The notes below the pieces were generated by a model that was not told the origin of the DNA, did no database searches, and worked only from the letters and a program-made list of their open reading frames with translations. This document shows, piece after piece, positions 23,983 through 33,172 of a stretch of 63,794 nucleotides of DNA. The translations under genes were made by a program, and so were the position numbers. The first letter of the stretch is position 1. Each line of letters opens with the position of its first letter. This DNA is from an uncultured Oscillospiraceae bacterium (GTDB lineage: Bacteria; Bacillota_A; Clostridia; Oscillospirales; Oscillospiraceae): NCBI GenBank assembly GCA_944387755.1, contig CALXGC010000010.1, positions 1 through 63,794 on the forward strand, written 5' to 3'.

Positions 23983-26115
23983 ATGGAAAAACAAGTGGAT
24001 ACCCGTTATACCCAGGACCGGGAACTGTCCTGGCTGCGCTTTAACGAGCGCGTCCTGGAGGAGGCCAAGAACGAGAGCACGCCCCTGATGGAGCGGCTGA
24101 AATTCGCCGCCATTTTTACCAGCAACCTGGATGAGTTCTTTATGATCCGCGTGGGGTCTCTGTACGATATGAGCCTGGTGAAGGAGGAGCATATCGACTG
24201 CCGCACCGGTCAGACCCCCGCCCAGCAGCTCCAGGCCATCTTCAAGGCGGTGACGCCCCTGTACAAGCAGCGGGACAAGGTGGTGGAGCAGCTTGAAAAC
24301 CGCCTGCGGGCCTGCAACATCTGCCGCATGTCCATGGACGAGATGGACACCAAGGAGCGCAAGCAGGTGGAGAACTGGTTCCAGGATGAGGTGCGCCCCA
24401 TCCTGTCCCCCCAGGTGGTGGACGCCCGCCACCCCTTCCCCCACCTGTCCAACAAGGCGCTGAACATTGTCCTGCGCCTGGAGAGCGAGGGCCAGAGCTG
24501 CCTGGGTCTGATTCCCATTCCCCAGAGCCTGCCGCCCTACTTTGTGCTCCGGGAGCGGGGCCTGCGGTACATCCTGACGGAGGACGTGCTGCTGGAATAT
24601 GCCAAGCGCCTGTTCTCCTCCTTCAGCGTCCAGGGCAGAGCTGTGGCCTCCGTCACCCGCAACGCGGACATCAGCCCGGAGGACGAGGCCTATGAGATTG
24701 ACGAGGACTTCCGCCAGCACATGCGGAAGATCGTCAAGAAGCGCAACCGCCTGGCCCCCGTCCGCCTGGAGCTCCAGGGGAGCCGGGACGACAAGGCCAT
24801 CGACTTTCTCTGCAAGCAGCTCGGCCTCAGCCGGGAGCAGGTGTTCTTCTCCAAGGCCCCTCTGCGCATGAACTACGTCTTCTCCCTGGAGGGCCAGCTC
24901 CCCCCGGAGAGTAAGACCGCCCTGTGCTATCCCCCCTACGCGCCCAGGGCCAGCGGCTCCCTTGTGCCGGGGGAGAAGGTGCTGCCCCAGGCGCTGCGCC
25001 GGGACGTGCTGCTGTTCTACCCCTTCCAGTCCATGGACCCCTTCCTGCACCTGGTACGGGAGGCGGCCTCCGACCCGGACGTGCTGTCCATCAAGATTAC
25101 CATCTACCGCCTGGCCTCCAAGGCCAAGCTGGCCGAGTACCTGTGCGCCGCCGCGGAAAACGGCAAGGAAGTCACCGCCCTCATGGAGCTGCGGGCCCGC
25201 TTTGACGAGCAGAACAACATCCAGTGGGCCGAGCGCATGGAGGAGGCGGGCTGCACCATCCTCTACGGGGCGGAGAACATCAAAGTACACTCCAAGGTGT
25301 GCCTGATCACCCGCCGGGAGAAGGGCAAAATCCAGTATATCACCCAGGTGGGCACCGGCAACTACAACGAGAAGACCGCCAAGCAGTACACCGACCTGTG
25401 TCTCATCACCGCCCGGCCGGAGATCGGCGAGGACGCCGCCGCCCTGTTCCGCAACATGGCCACCGCAAACATGGAGGGGAGCTATAAACACCTGCTGGTC
25501 TCTCCCTACCAGCTCCGGGACCGGTGCATGGAGCACATCGACCGGGAGATTGCCAAGGGCAAGGATGGGTATATCTTCCTCAAGCTCAACTCCATCACCG
25601 ACCGGAAGCTCATTGACAAGCTGGCCCAGGCCTCTCAGGCCGGGGTGGAGGTGGTCATGAACGTGCGGGGCATCTGCTGCCTGCTGCCCGGCATTGAGGG
25701 CCTCACCAGCAATATCACCGTGTTCTCCATCGTGGGCCGCTATCTGGAGCACACCCGCATCTACCGCTTCGGCCGGGGCAGCGACGCGGCGCTGTATATT
25801 TCCTCCGCCGACTTTATGACCCGGAATACGGAGCGGCGGGTGGAGGTGGCCTGCCCGGTGCTTGCGCCGGAAATCCGCAAAAAGGTATTTCACATCATTG
25901 ACGTGCTCATTTCCGACAATGTGAAGGCCCGCCAGCTTGGGCCCGACGGCCAGTGGCGCGCCAGAAAGACGGACGGGGCTCCCTGCTGCAGCCAGGAGGT
26001 CTTCCAGGAGGAGGCCGCCAGGGAGGAGCAGTCCATTCCGGACCGCGCGGCCAAGCCGGTCCGGAAAGAGCCCGTTTGGAAGCGGCTCTTCGGACGCCGG
26101 GACAAAAACGCCTGA
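23983..26115 (+). CDS. ppk1: Polyphosphate kinase 1
   Basis: A 710-residue enzyme that makes inorganic polyphosphate from ATP. The N-terminal block RELSWLRFNERVLEEA and SNLDEFFMIRVGSL are classic. The autophosphorylated histidine lies in IKVHSKVCLI and the second catalytic histidine in EHTRIYRFGRG. IDREIAKGKDGYIFLKLNSI belongs to the C-terminal domain. The C-terminus has an extra basic tail of about 40 residues (KPVRKEPVWKRLFGRRDKNA). The second ATG is chosen because AGAGAGG is only two bases before the first. It is divergent from the secreted phosphatase and could link to the pst regulon through phosphate supply. Confidence 0.95.
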   Translation: MEKQVDTRYTQDRELSWLRFNERVLEEAKNESTPLMERLKFAAIFTSNLDEFFMIRVGSLYDMSLVKEEHIDCRTGQTPAQQLQAIFKAVTPLYKQRDKVVEQLENRLRACNICRMSMDEMDTKERKQVENWFQDEVRPILSPQVVDARHPFPHLSNKALNIVLRLESEGQSCLGLIPIPQSLPPYFVLRERGLRYILTEDVLLEYAKRLFSSFSVQGRAVASVTRNADISPEDEAYEIDEDFRQHMRKIVKKRNRLAPVRLELQGSRDDKAIDFLCKQLGLSREQVFFSKAPLRMNYVFSLEGQLPPESKTALCYPPYAPRASGSLVPGEKVLPQALRRDVLLFYPFQSMDPFLHLVREAASDPDVLSIKITIYRLASKAKLAEYLCAAAENGKEVTALMELRARFDEQNNIQWAERMEEAGCTILYGAENIKVHSKVCLITRREKGKIQYITQVGTGNYNEKTAKQYTDLCLITARPEIGEDAAALFRNMATANMEGSYKHLLVSPYQLRDRCMEHIDREIAKGKDGYIFLKLNSITDRKLIDKLAQASQAGVEVVMNVRGICCLLPGIEGLTSNITVFSIVGRYLEHTRIYRFGRGSDAALYISSADFMTRNTERRVEVACPVLAPEIRKKVFHIIDVLISDNVKARQLGPDGQWRARKTDGAPCCSQEVFQEEAAREEQSIPDRAAKPVRKEPVWKRLFGRRDKNA

Positions 26116-26123
26116 ATACGCCA

Positions 26124-26158
26124 AAAGGCGGACCCCCCACAGGGTCCGCCTTTTTTAA
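26124..26158. terminator. Terminator between ppk1 and MATE gene
   Basis: AAGGCGGACCC, a short loop, GGGTCCGCCTTTTTT. It overlaps the 3' end of the converging MATE gene and works on both strands. Confidence 0.92.
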
Positions 26159-27513
26159 GACCGAAGCGCCGCGATTTTGGGCCGTATGATGGCGCGGTAG
26201 AGGGCGGCCGCCGCCAGGCAGGCCAGAAGCTCCGCGCAGAGGAAGGACAGCCATACCCATTCGGGGGCGGTCCGGAGGAAAAGGGCCGCGATGGGGAGCA
26301 GCAGCGCAATCTGCCGCAGCAGGGAGATCAGAAGAGAGACGGCGCTCCGCTTCAGCGCCTGGAACGAGGCGGAGAGGATGATGGACGCCGCGGCGATGGG
26401 AAAGGCCAGAGCGGTCATCCGGAGGGCGGGGACGCCCATGTCCACAGCGGCGGTTCCAGCCCGGAAGCAGAAGCGGAGCAGGGGAGAGGCGGCCAGCGTC
26501 AGGACGGCGCCGCCGGCCAGGCCGGTGCCCACCGCCAGGGACAGGCTGAACCGGACGGCGCGGGTGAGGCGCTCCGGGGCGCGCGCGCCATAGTTATAGC
26601 TGAGAATGGGAATCAGCCCGTTGCTGACCCCAAAAATGGGCATGAACACAAAGGTCTGGATTTTAAAATAGACGCCCAGGACGAAGACCGCCGTCTGGGA
26701 CCAGAGGGTGAGCAGCTGATTCAGACCCATGGACATAAAGCTGGACAGGGACTGCATCACAATGGCGGGCGCCGCGATGCGGAGCATTTCTCCGGAGAGG
26801 GCGGCGCTGGGGCGGAAGCCCCGGAAGGAGACTGTGAACTCCCGCCGGATGCGCCAGAGCAGGAAAAAGCCAATGCAGGCCCCGGAGATCTGCCCCAGCA
26901 CCGTGGCCACGGCGGCCCCCGTTACCCCCATGTCCAGCCCGAAGATGAACACCGGGTCCAGAATGATGTTCAGCACCGCGCCGGAGCCCTGAACGATCAT
27001 GAATCCGGAGGGATGGCCCGTGGTCTGAAGCAGCCGCTCGGTGAGAAACTGCATACACATTCCGATGGACAGCCCGCAGCAGATGGTCAGATAGCTTGTT
27101 CCGGCCTCCGCCACCGCCGGGTTGTCTGTGGCCAGGCGGAAAAACAGCGGCGTGCCCGCCAGGGCGAAGAGCAGGAAGAGCAGCCAGCAGAGGGTATAGA
27201 AGAGAAAGCCGTGACAGGCCACCTGGTTGGCCTCATCCCCGTTTTTCTCCCCCAGCCGGTGGGCAAACAGGGCGTTGAAGCCGACCCCAACGCCGGTACA
27301 GAACGCCACCATCATCAGTTGGACCGGGTAGGCGTAGGAGAGCGCCAGGAAATCCAGGTCGCTGACCTGCGCCACATAGATGCTGTCCACCAGGTTGTAG
27401 ACGGCGCTGATAAGCATGGAGATCATAATGGGGGACGACATGACCAGCACCAGCCGGTTCACCGGCAGCGTCCCCAGGATATTGTCCTCTTTTGCCGGGC
27501 GGTTCACAGACAT
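26155..27513 (-). CDS. MATE family multidrug/metabolite exporter
   Basis: A protein of about 452 residues with twelve hydrophobic segments in two homologous halves, as in MATE antiporters of the NorM/MepA/DinF type. Typical parts are GTLPVNRLVLVMSSPIMIS, LVDSIYVAQV and GFNALFAHRLGEKNGDEANQ in the first half, and GLIPILSYNYGAR in the second. ATG at 27513 has GGGAGGGA directly before it; the GTG two codons on (27507) has better spacing and may be the real start. The start overlaps the end of the upstream truncated GNAT gene, so translation may be coupled. The substrate is unknown. Confidence 0.85.
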   Translation of the reverse strand: MSVNRPAKEDNILGTLPVNRLVLVMSSPIMISMLISAVYNLVDSIYVAQVSDLDFLALSYAYPVQLMMVAFCTGVGVGFNALFAHRLGEKNGDEANQVACHGFLFYTLCWLLFLLFALAGTPLFFRLATDNPAVAEAGTSYLTICCGLSIGMCMQFLTERLLQTTGHPSGFMIVQGSGAVLNIILDPVFIFGLDMGVTGAAVATVLGQISGACIGFFLLWRIRREFTVSFRGFRPSAALSGEMLRIAAPAIVMQSLSSFMSMGLNQLLTLWSQTAVFVLGVYFKIQTFVFMPIFGVSNGLIPILSYNYGARAPERLTRAVRFSLSLAVGTGLAGGAVLTLAASPLLRFCFRAGTAAVDMGVPALRMTALAFPIAAASIILSASFQALKRSAVSLLISLLRQIALLLPIAALFLRTAPEWVWLSFLCAELLACLAAAALYRAIIRPKIAALRS

Positions 27514-27755
27514 TCCCTCCCGGAAAACGTGCGGAGATACCGCAGGTCCACGCACACCGTACCCGGCAGGGGTACGTCTATCGCCTCGCCGGTCCACCGG
27601 AAGCGATGCTTCTCATAAAAATCCCGCGCCCGTCCGTTTTCCCGCAGGACGTAAAGCAGGCCGCGGTAGGCGGAGCGCCAGGAAAGCGCGTGAATGCGGG
27701 AGAGGGCGGCAAAGTGTTCCGCCGTGCAGGCCTGGATAATTTGAAGCGTTTCCAC
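27504..27755 (-). pseudogene. Internally deleted GNAT acetyltransferase
   Basis: An 83-codon frame with a good ribosome site (AGGAGGT, 6 bases before GTG). Residues 1-34 (HFAALSRIHALSWRSAYRGLL) look like the start of a GNAT N-acetyltransferase, and residues 35-78 (YVLRENGRARDFYEKHRFRW, then VCVDLRY) look like its last strands and helix. The roughly 100 residues between, which hold the acetyl-CoA-binding R/Q-x-x-G-x-G/A loop, are missing. The junction (about 27652-27660) keeps the frame, so a short peptide could still be made, but it cannot be an acetyltransferase. It may persist because the MATE gene's translation starts inside its end. Confidence 0.65.
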
Positions 27756-27882
27756 AAAAATACCTCCTGTCTTGTCCCTCTATCATAGCAGATTGCCGTT
27801 TTTTTGACAAGCTGGAGAGAGCGGAATCGGAGGGCGCAACAGAGCGGCGCTTTTTGCGTCTAAGAAAATAGAGGTGATAAAT

Positions 27883-28479
27883 ATGAACAGGCAAAAAAGA
27901 ATCTGTGCCTGGATATTTTCTGCGGCGCTGCTTTTGACAGGATGCGGGCGGGAGGAAGCCGGCCTGGTTCCGGACGGGGAGGAGAGGCTGTGTGCGGTGA
28001 ATCCGGCAGGTCCGTCTGACGCAGGGGAGCTTCCGCCGGACCTGCCCACGGCGCTGGCCTCGGAAGCGGACCTGACAGGAGAGGGCGGCTATCTGCTCCT
28101 GGGAGAGGCGGCGGAAGGCGAAATTGGGCTGTACTGCGACAACGCGGAGGAGCGGACCCAGGTCTATCTCCGATATGGGACGCACTTCCAGGCGTTTTCG
28201 CAAAGCGGCGTCTGGACCGATCTGGACTTGCTCCCGAAGGTTGCGTGGTACGACTGGGACGGCGATGGAGCGGCGGATCTGGTGGTGGATTATCTGCGGT
28301 ATGAGGGCGTCTATTTTGACGGGGAGACGGCCTTCCCCGGAATTGTGGGGGAGCAGGTCGTCTACCAGTGGGACGGCGCACAGTGGACGGACCTCCATTT
28401 TGGAAGCGGCGGGCCGGAGGGCGGAGTCGAAGAACTGTGCGGCTACCCAAGGGCGGAGGACATGAAGAACCCCGGATAG
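27883..28479 (+). CDS. Lipoprotein with an FG-GAP-like Asp-rich loop
   Basis: A 198-residue predicted lipoprotein: a basic N-terminus, a hydrophobic stretch and the lipobox LLTGC at about residue 21. The middle contains VAWYDWDGDGAADLVVDY, a Ca2+-binding loop as seen in FG-GAP/VCBS repeats; only one copy is visible. There is no other recognisable domain. ATG at 27883 is chosen for AGAGGTG upstream; a GTG three codons earlier overlaps that site. It is monocistronic with a strong terminator. The function is unknown. Confidence 0.75.
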   Translation: MNRQKRICAWIFSAALLLTGCGREEAGLVPDGEERLCAVNPAGPSDAGELPPDLPTALASEADLTGEGGYLLLGEAAEGEIGLYCDNAEERTQVYLRYGTHFQAFSQSGVWTDLDLLPKVAWYDWDGDGAADLVVDYLRYEGVYFDGETAFPGIVGEQVVYQWDGAQWTDLHFGSGGPEGGVEELCGYPRAEDMKNPG

Positions 28480-28483
28480 GCGC

Positions 28484-28527
28484 AAAAAAGAGCAGAGGTC
28501 CGGTCAGGGACCTCTGCTCTTTTTGCG
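28484..28527. terminator. Bidirectional terminator
   Basis: AAAAAAGAGCAGAGGTCC pairs with GGACCTCTGCTCTTTTT. It separates the plus-strand lipoprotein gene from the converging dehydratase-like gene. Confidence 0.92.
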
Positions 28528-28540
28528 GCAGAAAGGAAAT

Positions 28541-29875
28541 TTACGCATGGGCGCCCGCGTGGGTAAGGGGATGGGCGGGGGCGGAGACAGGCTCAGCGGC
28601 CTGGGCCTCCTGATGGGCCATGCCCTTGGCGTTGGCCAGCATCAGCTTAATCCGGTTTTCCTGGTTGATTTTGGTGGCGCTGGCGTCGTAGTCAATGGCC
28701 ACAATGTTGGAGTTGGGGTAATCCTCCTTCAGACGCCGGATCATACCCTTGCCCACAATGTGGTTGGGCAGGCAGCCGAAGGGCTGGGTGCAGACAATGC
28801 TGTTGGTGCCGGAGTGGATGAGCTCCAGCATTTCGGCGGTGAGGAGCCAGCCCTCGCCCATCTTGTTGCCGTCTCCCAGATAGCCGTGGACCAGGCTGTG
28901 GAGCTCCTGGAAGGTGCCGGGGGCGCGGAAGCGGTTGGAGTTTTTCAGCGCCTGAATCATGTCCTTCTGGCAGGACTCCACATAGCCCATGAAAAGCTTG
29001 CACGCCGCTTTCTTAAGCCACTTGCCGCCGTACAGGTTGACATCGGCCACCCGGTTATAGATTTTGAAGATGATGAAGTCGGTGAGGCCGGGGACCACCG
29101 GCTCCACCCCCTCGCTGAGGAGGAACTTCTCCAGGTTGTTGTTGCCCAGCGGGGCGAATTTCACATAGATTTCGCCCACGATGCCCACCCGGATTTTGGG
29201 CTCTCCCTCCACCGGAATCGCGGCGAAGTCCCGGCAGATCTGGGCGAAGAGGCGGCGCATCTGACCGCGGCTCATGCCCTGGCCCTTCTCAAAGCCGTCC
29301 ACCAGCTTGTGGGACCAGGCCTCCACCATGGCGTCCGTCTCGCCCTGGTTTACCTCATAGGGGCGGACCTGGTTGGCCACGTTGACGATGATGTCTCCGT
29401 ACATCATGGCGTAGATGACCTTCCGCAGCAGGGGAAGGGTGATTTTAAAGCCGGGATTTTTCTCCAAACCGGACAGGTTGACGGAGACCACGGGGATATA
29501 GGCCATGTCCGCCTTCTCCAGCGCCTTCCGGAGCAGGTGGATGTAGTTGGACGCCCGGCAGCCGCCGCCGGTCTGGGTGATGAGCAGTCCGACTTTATGG
29601 GGGTCGTAGCCCCCGTGCTTCACGGCGTCGATAAGCTGGCCGATGACCAGCAGGGCGGGGTAGCAGGTGTCGTTATGGACATACTTAAGGCCCTCGTCCA
29701 CAATGCCGCGGTGGTTGGTGGTGAGCATATCCACCTTGTACCCGGCGTTCTGGAGCAGCTTCTGCATCATGCCGAAGTGGACCGGCAGCATCTGGGGCAT
29801 CAGAAGGGTGTACTCCTCCTTCATCTCCTTGGTGAACAATAACCGGCCGGTCTCGTCGTATATAAGCTTTGCCAT
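28541..29875 (-). CDS. 2-hydroxyacyl-CoA dehydratase-like protein, copy 2
   Basis: A 444-residue paralogue of the protein at 10174-11466, matching along its whole length (MAKLIYDETGRLLFTKEM versus MAELKYDKNGRLLFTREM). The same cysteine sites are kept: NDTCYP, TGGGCRASNY and QPFGCLP. It differs by an extra Ala/Pro/His-rich tail. ATG at 29875 is chosen for AAGGAG six bases upstream. It lies 112 bases downstream of its activase partner, the gap being filled by a repeat element, whereas copy 1 has a 10-base gap. Two full sets suggest two substrates or two conditions. The reaction is unknown. Confidence 0.8.
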   Translation of the reverse strand: MAKLIYDETGRLLFTKEMKEEYTLLMPQMLPVHFGMMQKLLQNAGYKVDMLTTNHRGIVDEGLKYVHNDTCYPALLVIGQLIDAVKHGGYDPHKVGLLITQTGGGCRASNYIHLLRKALEKADMAYIPVVSVNLSGLEKNPGFKITLPLLRKVIYAMMYGDIIVNVANQVRPYEVNQGETDAMVEAWSHKLVDGFEKGQGMSRGQMRRLFAQICRDFAAIPVEGEPKIRVGIVGEIYVKFAPLGNNNLEKFLLSEGVEPVVPGLTDFIIFKIYNRVADVNLYGGKWLKKAACKLFMGYVESCQKDMIQALKNSNRFRAPGTFQELHSLVHGYLGDGNKMGEGWLLTAEMLELIHSGTNSIVCTQPFGCLPNHIVGKGMIRRLKEDYPNSNIVAIDYDASATKINQENRIKLMLANAKGMAHQEAQAAEPVSAPAHPLTHAGAHA

Positions 29876-29908
29876 AAAAACTCCTTTTCGATGTTGCATC
29901 AATCGAAT

Positions 29909-29984
29909 GTAGGGGCGCACAGCGTGCGCCCGCGGAATCAGACGCTCTTTCACAGGATTCGGGCGCACGATGTGCGCCCCTGCA
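29909..29984. repeat. Interspersed repeat pair inside the second activase operon
   Basis: Two units with internal dyad symmetry face each other: GTAGGGGCGCACAGCGTGCG (29909 on) and GGGCGCACGATGTGCGCCCC (29961-29980). The same GGGCGCACA-TGTGCGCCC unit occurs near 55380 and 61735. It separates genes that are nearly contiguous in copy 1, so it looks like a later insertion. Confidence 0.7.
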
Positions 29985-29987
29985 ATG

Positions 29988-32921
29988 TCAATTCTCCTTG
30001 CGGGCCTCAATGGCGGCCATCAAGCTCCGGATGCGGATTTTGACCGCCCCCAGGTTGCTGATGTCGTCGATCTTCAGCTGGGTGTACAGCTTTCCGCCGC
30101 CCTCCAAAATGGCGCGCATCTCGTCGCCGGTGATGGCGTCAATGCCGCAGCCAAAGCTCACCAGCTGGATAAGCTCCATATCCGGCTGGGTGCAGACATA
30201 CCGGGCGGCGTTGTACATCCGGGCGTGGTAGGTCCACTGGTTCAGCACATGGCGGGGGGCTTTGTCCTCCAGGTAGGCCACCGAGTCCTCTGTAATCAGA
30301 ATGAAGCCGAAGTTGGTAATCAGGTCGTTGATGCCGTGGTTAATCTCCGGGTCCATGTGGTAGGGCCGGCCGGCCACCACCAGAATGGGCCGGTCCTCGG
30401 CTCTGGCCTGGGCGATGTACTGCTGGGCGGTCTCCCGCAGGTCCTGCTTATAGGCGTCATAGGCCCCATAGGCAGCGCGGGCGGCGGCCACGGTCTCATG
30501 CCTGGGGACGCCGAACTCCTCCGCGAACCACTTTGCGGCGTGCTTTTCAAAGTCCTTGGGGCGGTGCAGGCCGAAGTAGGGGTACAGGTAGCGGGTTTTC
30601 TTCAGCGCCGGGACATTGGCGGCCAGCAGCTCCGGATAGTAGGCCACCACAGGGCAGTTGTAGTTGTTGTCGCCGAGGCCCTCGTTGAAGTTATAGGGCA
30701 TACAGGGGTAGAAGATGGCGTCCACCCCCGCCTCCACCAGGGCCTCCATGTGGCCGTGAAGGAGCTTGGCGGGATAGCACACCGTGTCTGAGGGGATGGT
30801 GCGCTGGCCCTTCACATACAGCTTCCGGCTGGACTCCGGGGAGAGGACCACCTCGAAATTCAGGCGGGTGAGCATTTCAAACCAGAAGGGCAGGTTTTCA
30901 TACATATTCAGCCCGAAGGGGATGCCGATGCGGCCCCGGGAGCCGTCTCCCTGACCCTTCCCCTGGAGGGCGCGGAGCTTCTGGTATTTATAGCGCATCA
31001 GGGCGGGCAGGTGAGTGGGCTCCTCCCCCAGGGGGCGGGAGCAGCGGTTGCCGGAGACAAACCGCCGCCCTCCGTCAAAGGTATTGACGGTGAGGGAGCA
31101 GTGGTTGGTGCACAGTCCGCAGGTGGCGGGTTTGGCGGTGTGGGTGAATTTTTCCAGCTCCTGTGGGCTCAGCACCGCGCTCTTCTCCAGGTGGAGGTCT
31201 CTGGCGGCCAGGGCGGCGCCAAAGGCGCCCATGATTCCGGCGATGGTGGGGCGGGTCACGTCCCGGTTAAGCTCCTGCTCAAAGGCGCGGAGCACGGCGT
31301 CGTTGAGGAAGGTGCCGCCCTGCACCACAATATGCTGGCCCAGGTCGTCCGCCGAGGCGGCCCGGATGACCTTGTAGATGGCGTTTTTGACAATGGAGAT
31401 GGACAGGCCCGCGGAGATGTCCTCCACGCTGGCCCCGTCCTTCTGGGCCTGCTTCACGCTGGAGTTCATGAACACGGTGCACCGGGAGCCCAGGTTGACC
31501 GGGTGTTCCGCGAACAGGCCCAGCTTGGCGAAATCGGCGATGGAGTAGTCCAGCGCCTTGGCGAAGGTCTCGATGAAGGAGCCGCAGCCGGAGGAGCAGG
31601 CCTCGTTGAGCATGATGGAGTCCACCGCCCGGTTGCGGATTTTGAAGCACTTCATGTCCTGGCCGCCGATGTCGATGATGAAATCCACGCTGGGCTCGAA
31701 GTGGGCGGCCGCCTTGTAGTGGGCCACGGTCTCCACCAGGCCCAGGTCGCAGGAGAAGGCGTTTTTGATCAAATCCTCGCCGTAGCCGGTGACGGCCACG
31801 CCCTTGAGCGTAATCCGGTTTTCGCACTGGGCGTAGATATTTTTTAATTGCTCTTGCAAAATAGCCACCGGGTTGCCCTCGTTGGAGTGGTAATAGGTGT
31901 ACAGCAGTCCGCCGTCCCCGGTAATCAGGGCCAGCTTGGTGGTGGTGGAGCCTGCGTCAATGCCCAGCCACGCGGGGCCCTCATAGGTCCGGATGTCCGC
32001 CTGAGGGGGCTTTTTGGCGTTGTGCCGGGCGCAGAAAGCGCCGTACTCCGCCACGTCGTGGAACAGAGGGGGCATGGTGTCCACCAGCGTGGTGGTGTCC
32101 ACGCTCTCCTCCAGCTTTTTCAGGGCGTCTTCAAAGAGGATGGTGCCGTAGTCGGTGGAGCACAGGGCGGCGCCCATGGCGGCGAAGCAGTCGCCGTCCT
32201 CCGGGAAGACGGCGTGTTCCTCGTCCAGTTTTAAAGTTTCCACAAACCGCTGGCGCAGGCCCATGAGGAAGTGGAGGGGGCCGCCCAGAAAGACGATTTT
32301 GCCCTTCAGCTCCCGGCCCTGGGTGAGGCCGGCCACCGTCTGGTCCACCACGGCCTGGAAAATAGAGGCGGCCACGTCCTCCTTCCGCCCGCCCTGGTTA
32401 AGGATGGGCTGGATGTCGCTTTTGGCGAACACGCCGCAGCGGGAGGCGATGGGATAGATCTTCTCATATTTCAGGGAGAGGGCGTCCAGCTCGTCCACCG
32501 TCACATTCATCAAGGTGGCCATCTGGTCGATAAAAGCGCCGGTGCCGCCGGCGCAGGAGCCGTTCATCCGCTCCTCCAGGGCGCCGCCGAAGAAGATAAT
32601 CTTGGCGTCCTCGCCCCCCAGTTCAATTACCGCGTCCGTACCGGGTATGTAGGTGTTGACTGCGGCGGCGGTGGCATAGACCTCCTGCACGAAGTCGATG
32701 CCCGACGCGTTGGCCACGCCCAGTCCGGCGGAGCCGGTGATGACCATCTTGATCTGCTGGCCTGAGAGCATATCTGAGATAGACCGCAGAGTTTCGCAGG
32801 CCCGCTCGCGGGTTTTGGAGTAGTGCCGCTCATAGGAGCGGAACAGCAGCTTATTCTGTTCGTCCAGCACCACGACCTTGACGGTGGTGGAGCCGATGTC
32901 GATTCCAATGCGCAGGCTCAT
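29988..32921 (-). CDS. Giant acyl-CoA dehydratase activase-related protein, copy 2
   Basis: A 977-residue paralogue of the activase at 11477-14395 with the same architecture: ATPase domain 1 (RIGIDIGSTTVK), ATPase domain 2 (LGIDAGSTTTK, about residue 315) and the DUF2229 region (CGLCTNHC, YPCMPYNFNEG, GRPYHMDPE, SFGCGIDA). Cluster-ligand cysteines are kept in NGSCAGGTGAF, SRCGVFAKS, NEACSSGCGSF and SRCTVFMNS. ATG at 32921 is used although GAGGTG lies 12 bases away; a GTG five codons earlier has the site too close. ATP hydrolysis here should inject low-potential electrons into the downstream partner. No upstream promoter is clear. Confidence 0.83.
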   Translation of the reverse strand: MSLRIGIDIGSTTVKVVVLDEQNKLLFRSYERHYSKTRERACETLRSISDMLSGQQIKMVITGSAGLGVANASGIDFVQEVYATAAAVNTYIPGTDAVIELGGEDAKIIFFGGALEERMNGSCAGGTGAFIDQMATLMNVTVDELDALSLKYEKIYPIASRCGVFAKSDIQPILNQGGRKEDVAASIFQAVVDQTVAGLTQGRELKGKIVFLGGPLHFLMGLRQRFVETLKLDEEHAVFPEDGDCFAAMGAALCSTDYGTILFEDALKKLEESVDTTTLVDTMPPLFHDVAEYGAFCARHNAKKPPQADIRTYEGPAWLGIDAGSTTTKLALITGDGGLLYTYYHSNEGNPVAILQEQLKNIYAQCENRITLKGVAVTGYGEDLIKNAFSCDLGLVETVAHYKAAAHFEPSVDFIIDIGGQDMKCFKIRNRAVDSIMLNEACSSGCGSFIETFAKALDYSIADFAKLGLFAEHPVNLGSRCTVFMNSSVKQAQKDGASVEDISAGLSISIVKNAIYKVIRAASADDLGQHIVVQGGTFLNDAVLRAFEQELNRDVTRPTIAGIMGAFGAALAARDLHLEKSAVLSPQELEKFTHTAKPATCGLCTNHCSLTVNTFDGGRRFVSGNRCSRPLGEEPTHLPALMRYKYQKLRALQGKGQGDGSRGRIGIPFGLNMYENLPFWFEMLTRLNFEVVLSPESSRKLYVKGQRTIPSDTVCYPAKLLHGHMEALVEAGVDAIFYPCMPYNFNEGLGDNNYNCPVVAYYPELLAANVPALKKTRYLYPYFGLHRPKDFEKHAAKWFAEEFGVPRHETVAAARAAYGAYDAYKQDLRETAQQYIAQARAEDRPILVVAGRPYHMDPEINHGINDLITNFGFILITEDSVAYLEDKAPRHVLNQWTYHARMYNAARYVCTQPDMELIQLVSFGCGIDAITGDEMRAILEGGGKLYTQLKIDDISNLGAVKIRIRSLMAAIEARKEN

Positions 32922-33132
32922 AAAATGAAAATGCACCTCATGTCTCTGTTCGTGTTCCCAAAATCAGTTCTATTTTAGTATATGATACTTCCCCCCAGAG
33001 AGAAAAACAACATTTTTAACGCTTTCTTAACGGCGGAGAAAGGAGGAAAAACCGCCGGATTCCGGTATTAAAATTGTGCAGTAATGCCCTAAAAAAAGAA
33101 AAAGAAGGACTTTGTGACAAAAATGTGAATGG

Positions 33133-33160
33133 AAAAACCGGCCAAAAGGCCGGTTTTTCG
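33133..33160. terminator. Terminator after the small glpK-operon gene
   Basis: AAAAACCGGCC, loop AAAA, GGCCGGTTTTT. It is symmetric. The surrounding 32922-33172 gap is A/T-rich and otherwise holds nothing I can support. Confidence 0.88.
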
Positions 33161-33172
33161 AAGGCTGTGCGG

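Noticed and set aside
23929..26124. 731-codon minus-strand frame opposite ppk1
   Set aside because: Antisense shadow; ppk1 on the plus strand has all catalytic motifs.
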